A program made the position numbers and the translations under genes. A stretch of 18,269 bases of DNA from JABCPE02 sp963520375 (GTDB taxonomy: Bacteria > Bacteroidota > Bacteroidia > Flavobacteriales > Weeksellaceae). Position 1 is the stretch's first letter. Each line of letters starts with the position of its first letter. Location: contig CAUQQF010000027.1 in NCBI GenBank assembly GCA_963520375.1, positions 1-18,269 on the forward strand. Direction: 5' to 3'. Below, one piece after another: positions 14,362 through 18,269 of this stretch. The notes beneath the pieces were generated by a model, which worked only from the letters and a program-made list of their open reading frames with translations, ran no database searches and was not told the DNA's origin.

Positions 14362-15729
14362 TTATTTTCTTGCCTCCTCTACGGTGAGACCAAAAGGCTC
14401 TAATGCCCATTTGAGATTAGAAAGGATATAATCCTCATCTTCAGAAAAACGCTTAGCTATCTGCTTGTAATAAGGCAGCAAACGCTGATCCTTCATTCCT
14501 GCAATAGCTTGTATAACGATGCGAAGGACATCATTATCAGTCTCTTGCAGTCCTTTGATAAAGGTATCAAGATATTGTTCTTTTTTCTGGCTTTTGCCGA
14601 GTGTATAGTAGGCTGTGAGGCGTATTCTGGGATTGACATTATTGGTAAAGGGCAGGATATCTTCCTCAAAATTGTTCGTAGCTTCAGTAAGAAGGTAAGT
14701 AGCAAAATTAAACATTTCCTCATCGGTAATGGTAGGCAAGTGTTCCTTTACAGCAGGCACCCAGTCGGCACAGTGGTCTTGAGCATACCACCATATATAC
14801 TGAAATACTTTCTTGGGCTTCTCGGTTACCAAATCTTGTAAGTAAGGCTTGGCGCGCTCATAAGACGATTGGCTAAGAATTTCAATTAAGAAATCTCTAT
14901 CCTCGTTGTTTAAGGCAATGAGCTTTTCTATCTTGCCTAATAGCGCAGGTTCTAAAGGCGGTTTTTTATGATATACTCCCTCGAGACAGTCGGTTTGGGT
15001 TTTGCGGTCGGTAGTGTGTTCATATTCATTGAGGAGTTCCTCGGCTGGTTCGCCTCGGTGGTAGCCAAACCAAGTAGGGCGGTCGTCCAAGAGCTGACCA
15101 GAGATGACCTCATCAAGATAGCGTTCGTACCAATCCAAAAAATTGGTTTCAAAAGCAAATTTAGGCTTTAGCAAATCCCAATTGACATTGACCACTCGCC
15201 CAGCATATTTGCCATTAAGCACCAAAGCTTGATAATAGGTACAACCCTGACTTCCCAACGGCAGAAGACCTCCAAAGACTTTCCCACACTCTTCGATATA
15301 ATTATCCTCTACTTCTATCACATAACCTTCTTCCTCAAGTTCTTCTTCGTCTGTTTCTAATGGAGCAGAGAGTTTTTCCCATTCTTCTTGGGTCATATCT
15401 GGTGAGAGGGCACAAGGTGCTTTGAGATAGATTTCCGAGCCTTCATAAAGAAGGTCATCTACCTGAGTTCCGAAGGCAGACAATCCGTAATAAGGCCCTG
15501 CCATAGTCTCTAGTTTTTGAGCATTGGCATCGCCTATGGTCTGCACAAAAGCACGATAGCATTCGGGTAGTTGTACGCCATATTTCTTTTCAAAAGCAAG
15601 GACTTCCGCCTCGCTTACAGGTGGGTTGAGGTGGTACTTGTGTGAGCTGGCACCGAAAACTTGTAAATCTTTATCAGCGGCTTTGGCTTGGGCAAGCTTT
15701 TGCTGAATGCGTTCGAGTTGTTCTTTCAT
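14362..15729 (-). CDS. SMI1/KNR4 domain fused to HEAT-like repeats
   Basis: A 455-residue protein. The first 200 residues are a recognisable SMI1/KNR4 (SUKH) domain. It has PPVSEAEVLAFEKKYGVQLPECYRAFV at the N-terminus, GPYYGLSAFG after it, the hallmark GGLLPLGSQGCTYYQALVLN, and FETNFLDWYERYLDEVI at the end. Residues about 250-450 are helical and repetitive, with ILSQSSYERAKPYLQDL, RIRLTAYYTLGKSQKKEQYL and VLRIVIQAIAGMKDQRLLPYY, as in HEAT repeats. The likely role is as a cytoplasmic binding protein, probably immunity-like, with HEAT repeats adding another protein surface. Of 15 arginine codons read, 7 are CGC, 3 CGT, 2 CGA and 3 AGA. This is very different from cysK, mdh and glnS. It follows the MscS gene by 53 bp. 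Confidence 0.85.
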   Translation of the reverse strand: MKEQLERIQQKLAQAKAADKDLQVFGASSHKYHLNPPVSEAEVLAFEKKYGVQLPECYRAFVQTIGDANAQKLETMAGPYYGLSAFGTQVDDLLYEGSEIYLKAPCALSPDMTQEEWEKLSAPLETDEEELEEEGYVIEVEDNYIEECGKVFGGLLPLGSQGCTYYQALVLNGKYAGRVVNVNWDLLKPKFAFETNFLDWYERYLDEVISGQLLDDRPTWFGYHRGEPAEELLNEYEHTTDRKTQTDCLEGVYHKKPPLEPALLGKIEKLIALNNEDRDFLIEILSQSSYERAKPYLQDLVTEKPKKVFQYIWWYAQDHCADWVPAVKEHLPTITDEEMFNFATYLLTEATNNFEEDILPFTNNVNPRIRLTAYYTLGKSQKKEQYLDTFIKGLQETDNDVLRIVIQAIAGMKDQRLLPYYKQIAKRFSEDEDYILSNLKWALEPFGLTVEEARK

Positions 15730-15748
15730 TTTAGATATTAGATTTATG

Positions 15749-15765
15749 AGAGGAATTTATCCTCT
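15749..15765 (-). repeat. Short inverted repeat between MscS and SMI1-HEAT genes
   Basis: AGAGGA (15749-15754) and TCCTCT (15760-15765) form a six-bp hairpin with a five-base loop in the 53-bp gap. No T-run follows on either strand, so it is at best a weak terminator or an RNA-processing hairpin. Confidence 0.4.
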
Positions 15766-15782
15766 AATTAAACGGTAGTTTT

Positions 15783-16604
15783 TTATTGATGAACTTGCAT
15801 TTGAGGGAAAGGAATTTCAATGCCTTCTTGGTCAAATCGCATTTTAACAGCTTCAAGGGTGCGAGAGTAGCAGCCAAAATGGTCTGCATTCATACACCAA
15901 TAGCGCAGAGACAGATTCACCGAGCTGTCCGCAAGTTCTTCTACATACACCATAGGTTCAGGAGTAGAAAGGGCTTTAGGCTCTTCTTTGGCGATTTCCA
16001 ATAGGATTTGGCGAACTTGCTGTATATTAGACCCATAGCCTACCCCTACCTTCACAAAAACGCGTCGTTTTTCTTCTCGGCTATAATTGATGATACTATT
16101 GCTAAAAAGCTGAGTATTAGGAATAATAGCTTCCTCGTTATCCACCTTGTTCAGCGTAGTAGCAAAGAGCCCAATGTTTTTCACAGTACCTTTTTGCCCA
16201 CTGCCCTCTATCATGTCTCCTAAACGGAAAGGCTTGAAAATCAATATCATTATCCCACTCGCAAAGTTTGAAAGTGACCCTTGTAACGCCAAACCTACCG
16301 CAACAAACGCACTGGTAATGATAGCGATAAACTGAGTAGCTGGCAGACCTATAATCTGTATCGTAGTAAGGAATAGAGCAACATAAAGCACCCATCTCAC
16401 CACTTGCAGCAGGAAAGACTGCAGGACAGCGTCTACCTGACGGCGCGACATCAGGTTTTTGAGGATTTTTAAGATAAACCGAATAACATAGCGCCCTGCA
16501 ATATGCAATATAACAGCCCCAACGATAGCTGGAGCAAAATTAATCATATCCGTAAGCCAGCCTTTTAAAAGGCCTTCAAAATCTATTACTGAAAATTCTT
16601 TCAT
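15783..16604 (-). CDS. Small-conductance mechanosensitive channel, MscS family
   Basis: An inner-membrane channel that opens on hypo-osmotic stress. It has 273 residues, close to the short E. coli MscS (286). There are three membrane segments: about 18-45 (INFAPAIVGAVILHIAGRYVIRFIL), 65-85 (VVRWVLYVALFLTTIQIIGLP) and the pore helix 90-125. The pore helix carries the conserved small-residue pattern AFVAVGLALQGSLSNFASGIMILIFKPFRLGD. It is followed by the cytoplasmic beta domain (GTVKNIGLFATTLNKVDNEEAIIPNTQLFSNSIINYS) and an alpha/beta C-terminus. A good promoter lies just upstream. It is followed on the same strand by the SMI1-HEAT gene. Arginine codons are mainly CGC, as in the other right-hand genes. 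Confidence 0.93.
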   Translation of the reverse strand: MKEFSVIDFEGLLKGWLTDMINFAPAIVGAVILHIAGRYVIRFILKILKNLMSRRQVDAVLQSFLLQVVRWVLYVALFLTTIQIIGLPATQFIAIITSAFVAVGLALQGSLSNFASGIMILIFKPFRLGDMIEGSGQKGTVKNIGLFATTLNKVDNEEAIIPNTQLFSNSIINYSREEKRRVFVKVGVGYGSNIQQVRQILLEIAKEEPKALSTPEPMVYVEELADSSVNLSLRYWCMNADHFGCYSRTLEAVKMRFDQEGIEIPFPQMQVHQ

Positions 16605-16628
16605 AATGAGTTATATTTTTTAAAGAAA

Positions 16629-16657
16629 CAAAATTACACCATTTTTTTGTTACCAAA
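16629..16657 (-). promoter_or_regulatory. Possible promoter for the MscS gene
   Basis: On the minus strand TTTG (16657-16654) is followed after 17 bp by TAATTTTG (16636-16629), an exact TAnnTTTG match. The spacing is at the short end of the usual range. The predicted transcript start is about 18 bases before the ATG. The rest of the 178-bp gap 16605-16782 is AT-rich with nothing else convincing. Confidence 0.5.
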
Positions 16658-16782
16658 AAGCAACAAAAAGTTAAATTATTCTCAATATTTTCAGCCTTTC
16701 TTGCCTAAAAGCGCAGAGAGATTAGCATCAAAATTTTAAATCAAATTCAATTATTAAGGTTAAAGTTTTATTTGATGATTAT

Positions 16783-17400
16783 TCAAATATTGCCATAGAC
16801 CTCTATATAGGCGCAGGTCGGGAGTTTTTCCTCTAAACTAGCGATGATTTTCTCTACAAAGGTTTTTACTTTTTCATCGGTAAAAATGCGTTGGCGAAGT
16901 TGTGCAATGATTTTTTGGCATGTGATGGGATCAAAAACATTGCTGGTGGTACAATTGAAATAGTTTTCTACTTTATCCCATTGCGGTTGGTATAAAGGAA
17001 ATACTGCTTTGAAATCTTCTGAAAGATATTCATCAAAATCTTCCATTGGGATAAAGATAGAGCGCTTGGAAACGCTATTCAAATCAGCATCTAAAGCACT
17101 AATGATATAGCCCATACCTCTTTCGCTGGTGTCTTTTCTACTATCAACACTTATAGTCAGCGAGGTGCTAAATATGTGTTTTACTGCCTTTTCTAAATTG
17201 TGATTAAAGCGCTCGTATACACTTTCCGCTTCCCAGCGCTCGCAGTCAGTTTCTGCCATTATGGTGGCTATATTTTCTTGGTGATAGAGGTTTATAGCAG
17301 CAGAGATATCGCCAGCGGTTTGTTCCAGCAGGGTTTTGGCTTTCTGCAAGGAAATAGAAAGCTCGGTTTTTAGGATTTGTATTTCTTTTAGATAGTTCAT
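16783..17400 (-). CDS. Hypothetical protein with EF-Ts/UBA-like N-terminus
   Basis: A 205-residue, probably cytoplasmic protein. Residues about 10-45 (LKTELSISLQKAKTLLEQTA, then GDISAAINLYHQEN) follow the pattern of the EF-Ts N-terminal/UBA-type three-helix domain: a helix, a conserved GD turn, and a helix ending in a loop. A second similar stretch, AETDCERWEAESVYERFNH followed by LEKAVKHIF (about 49-75), could be a second copy. The rest (about 85-205) is alpha/beta, with MGYIISALDADLNSV, PLYQPQWDKVENYFNCTT and a helical QKIIAQLRQRIF segment, and I cannot assign it. It is not EF-Ts, which has a different core. It starts 12 bp after the stop of the 225-residue gene, so the two are probably co-transcribed. 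Confidence 0.78.
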   Translation of the reverse strand: MNYLKEIQILKTELSISLQKAKTLLEQTAGDISAAINLYHQENIATIMAETDCERWEAESVYERFNHNLEKAVKHIFSTSLTISVDSRKDTSERGMGYIISALDADLNSVSKRSIFIPMEDFDEYLSEDFKAVFPLYQPQWDKVENYFNCTTSNVFDPITCQKIIAQLRQRIFTDEKVKTFVEKIIASLEEKLPTCAYIEVYGNI

Positions 17401-17412
17401 TCAATCAACAAA

Positions 17413-18090
17413 TTACTTCATTTTAGGGCGAAAAGAGCGTTTTTTGTCAAAACCTTTGCTTTCTATTTTTAGGTCGTTGGGCAGTTCGGGTGACTGCTCA
17501 GCTTGGGTTTTCAGGTCAGAAAGATACTGCACGATGTTTTGCCATACAAAATCAGGATCAAGATATACTCCCAATTCCTGCAAATTCACATAATGGGTCG
17601 CTCTATTATTTTCTCTATAGTCTTTGTTGTAAATGAGCAACAACGGACTTTTCAACACCAGCCACGGGCTTTGGTCTTCCAGCTTAAAGATATTTCGCTC
17701 TCGTGGAGCTTCTATTTGTTCCAGCAGGGTATCACAAGTAGCTGATAAGTAGGAGATTATCATTATCTCTTTTCCATCATTCATCAGTGCATAGCGCTCG
17801 CCATACCACAAATCAAATAGGTTGTAATGCCAATCCTCAGGGTCAGCAAAATCCCAATGGGTGTATATCTTAGAACGTGTGGCAAAAAGATGCACGAGTT
17901 CATTGCCTACATATAAAACCGAATGCAGAGCTTCATCATCAGCCGCATCATCTAAAGTAATCCAGCTCCTTTGTGGTGTACCGATACCCACTCCCGTAGG
18001 CAAACGGCGGTCATAGACGAGGTTTTCATCCGTGCCATATTCAGCGACTTTATAGTCGTAGTAATCTTTGAATTTAGAGATGATTTTCAT
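17413..18090 (-). CDS. Conserved hypothetical protein (MKIISKFKDYYDY type)
   Basis: A 225-residue cytoplasmic-looking protein opening with MKIISKFKDYYDYKVAEYG, then DENLVYDRR. This N-terminus is shared by a widespread conserved hypothetical family that I recognise only by its start; no function is known to me. Other blocks are LHSVLYVGNELVHLFATR, IYTHWDFADPEDWHYNLFDL and SPWLVLKSPLLLIYNKDY, with many aromatic residues, and the protein ends in a basic tail FDKKRSFRPKMK. The spacing to the next gene is 12 bp, suggesting an operon with the EF-Ts/UBA-like gene. Members of the family tend to occur in accessory regions. Confidence 0.8.
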   Translation of the reverse strand: MKIISKFKDYYDYKVAEYGTDENLVYDRRLPTGVGIGTPQRSWITLDDAADDEALHSVLYVGNELVHLFATRSKIYTHWDFADPEDWHYNLFDLWYGERYALMNDGKEIMIISYLSATCDTLLEQIEAPRERNIFKLEDQSPWLVLKSPLLLIYNKDYRENNRATHYVNLQELGVYLDPDFVWQNIVQYLSDLKTQAEQSPELPNDLKIESKGFDKKRSFRPKMK

Positions 18091-18144
18091 TTTGTAAATC
18101 TATGGGTTAATAGACAGAAACTAGAAGAAATTCACTTGCAACGC

Positions 18145-18269
18145 TTACTTTATAACGCTGTCTATCTCCCAGTGTTTTTCTTTCAAACAGCTAATAGCGA
18201 GGCAAGCCCCAACGGCATTCCATACCGAATAGTCAAAGGTCGCTTTTAGCCCTACGGAGGTGAACATCG
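18145..18269 (-). CDS. Hypothetical protein, C-terminal end only
   Basis: An open frame enters from the right edge and ends at TAA (18147-18145). The readable end is about 41 residues, containing MFTSVGLKATFDYSVWNAVG and ending KEKHWEIDSVIK. The codons are balanced, so it looks like a real gene rather than a chance frame. The internal ATG at 18267 could be a start, but the frame continues beyond the window edge. I do not recognise it. The 54-bp gap to the next gene (18091-18144) shows no clear promoter. Confidence 0.6.
   Translation of the reverse strand, partial: MFTSVGLKATFDYSVWNAVGACLAISCLKEKHWEIDSVIK

Noticed and set aside
16740..16776. Seven-bp inverted repeat ATCAAAT/ATTTGAT downstream of the EF-Ts/UBA-like gene.
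   Set aside because: The stem is AT-only with a loop of more than 20 bases and no T-run; this is expected by chance in such AT-rich sequence.
17971..18249. Plus-strand ORF of 92 codons near the right end.
   Set aside because: It is antisense to two minus-strand frames with better codon use and has no recognisable features or promoter.

Overview
The window reads as chromosomal DNA from a member of the Bacteroidota, most likely class Flavobacteriia. Four things support this: AT-rich intergenic spacers, several promoters matching the Bacteroidota -7 element TAnnTTTG (some with an upstream TTTG box), an outer-membrane protein joining a barrel-like region to calcium-binding TSP3 repeats and an OmpA domain, and a subclass A2-type class A beta-lactamase. 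I cannot fix the genus. The central genes feel like the Chryseobacterium/Weeksellaceae clade and the flanking genes more like Capnocytophaga, but that is an impression from memory, not a search.

Layout. Positions 1-863 (minus strand) hold a partial unknown gene, an 8-bp tandem repeat and an RBBP9/YdeN-type serine hydrolase. Positions 884-12274 form a block of mostly housekeeping genes: mdh (minus), then on the plus strand cysE, cysK, a small holin-type membrane protein, glnS, a class A beta-lactamase, a HopJ-family protein and the OmpA/TSP3 outer-membrane protein. Converging on these from the right are pepE and ligA (minus), with a shared bidirectional terminator between ompA and ligA. From 12369 to the right end every gene is on the minus strand: a series of accessory proteins rich in SMI1/KNR4 (SUKH) immunity-type folds, a HEAT-repeat fusion, an MscS channel, a protein with an EF-Ts/UBA-like N-terminus, and two unrecognised genes (one partial).

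The most striking element is the 213-bp gap between cysE and cysK. It contains, in order, a good Bacteroidota promoter (2790-2820), a 22-codon leader ORF (2844-2912) with four consecutive sulfur-amino-acid codons Met-Met-Cys-Cys, alternative RNA pairings, and a strong intrinsic terminator (2938-2975) only 24 bp before the cysK start codon. This is the architecture of ribosome-mediated attenuation, with cysteine (or sulfur amino acid) supply as the natural signal for cysteine synthase. I know of no described example in this group, though I could not search.

Other points. The beta-lactamase gene is packed directly behind glnS, and its start lies in a threefold 15-bp repeat that creates three in-frame ATG codons. 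The stop of the beta-lactamase touches the start of the HopJ gene. Arginine codon use differs sharply between the 884-12274 block (AGA-rich, almost no CGC where counted) and the flanking right-hand genes (CGC-rich). That suggests either horizontal transfer or a chimeric assembly. No rRNA, tRNA, CRISPR array, insertion sequence or transposase was seen.
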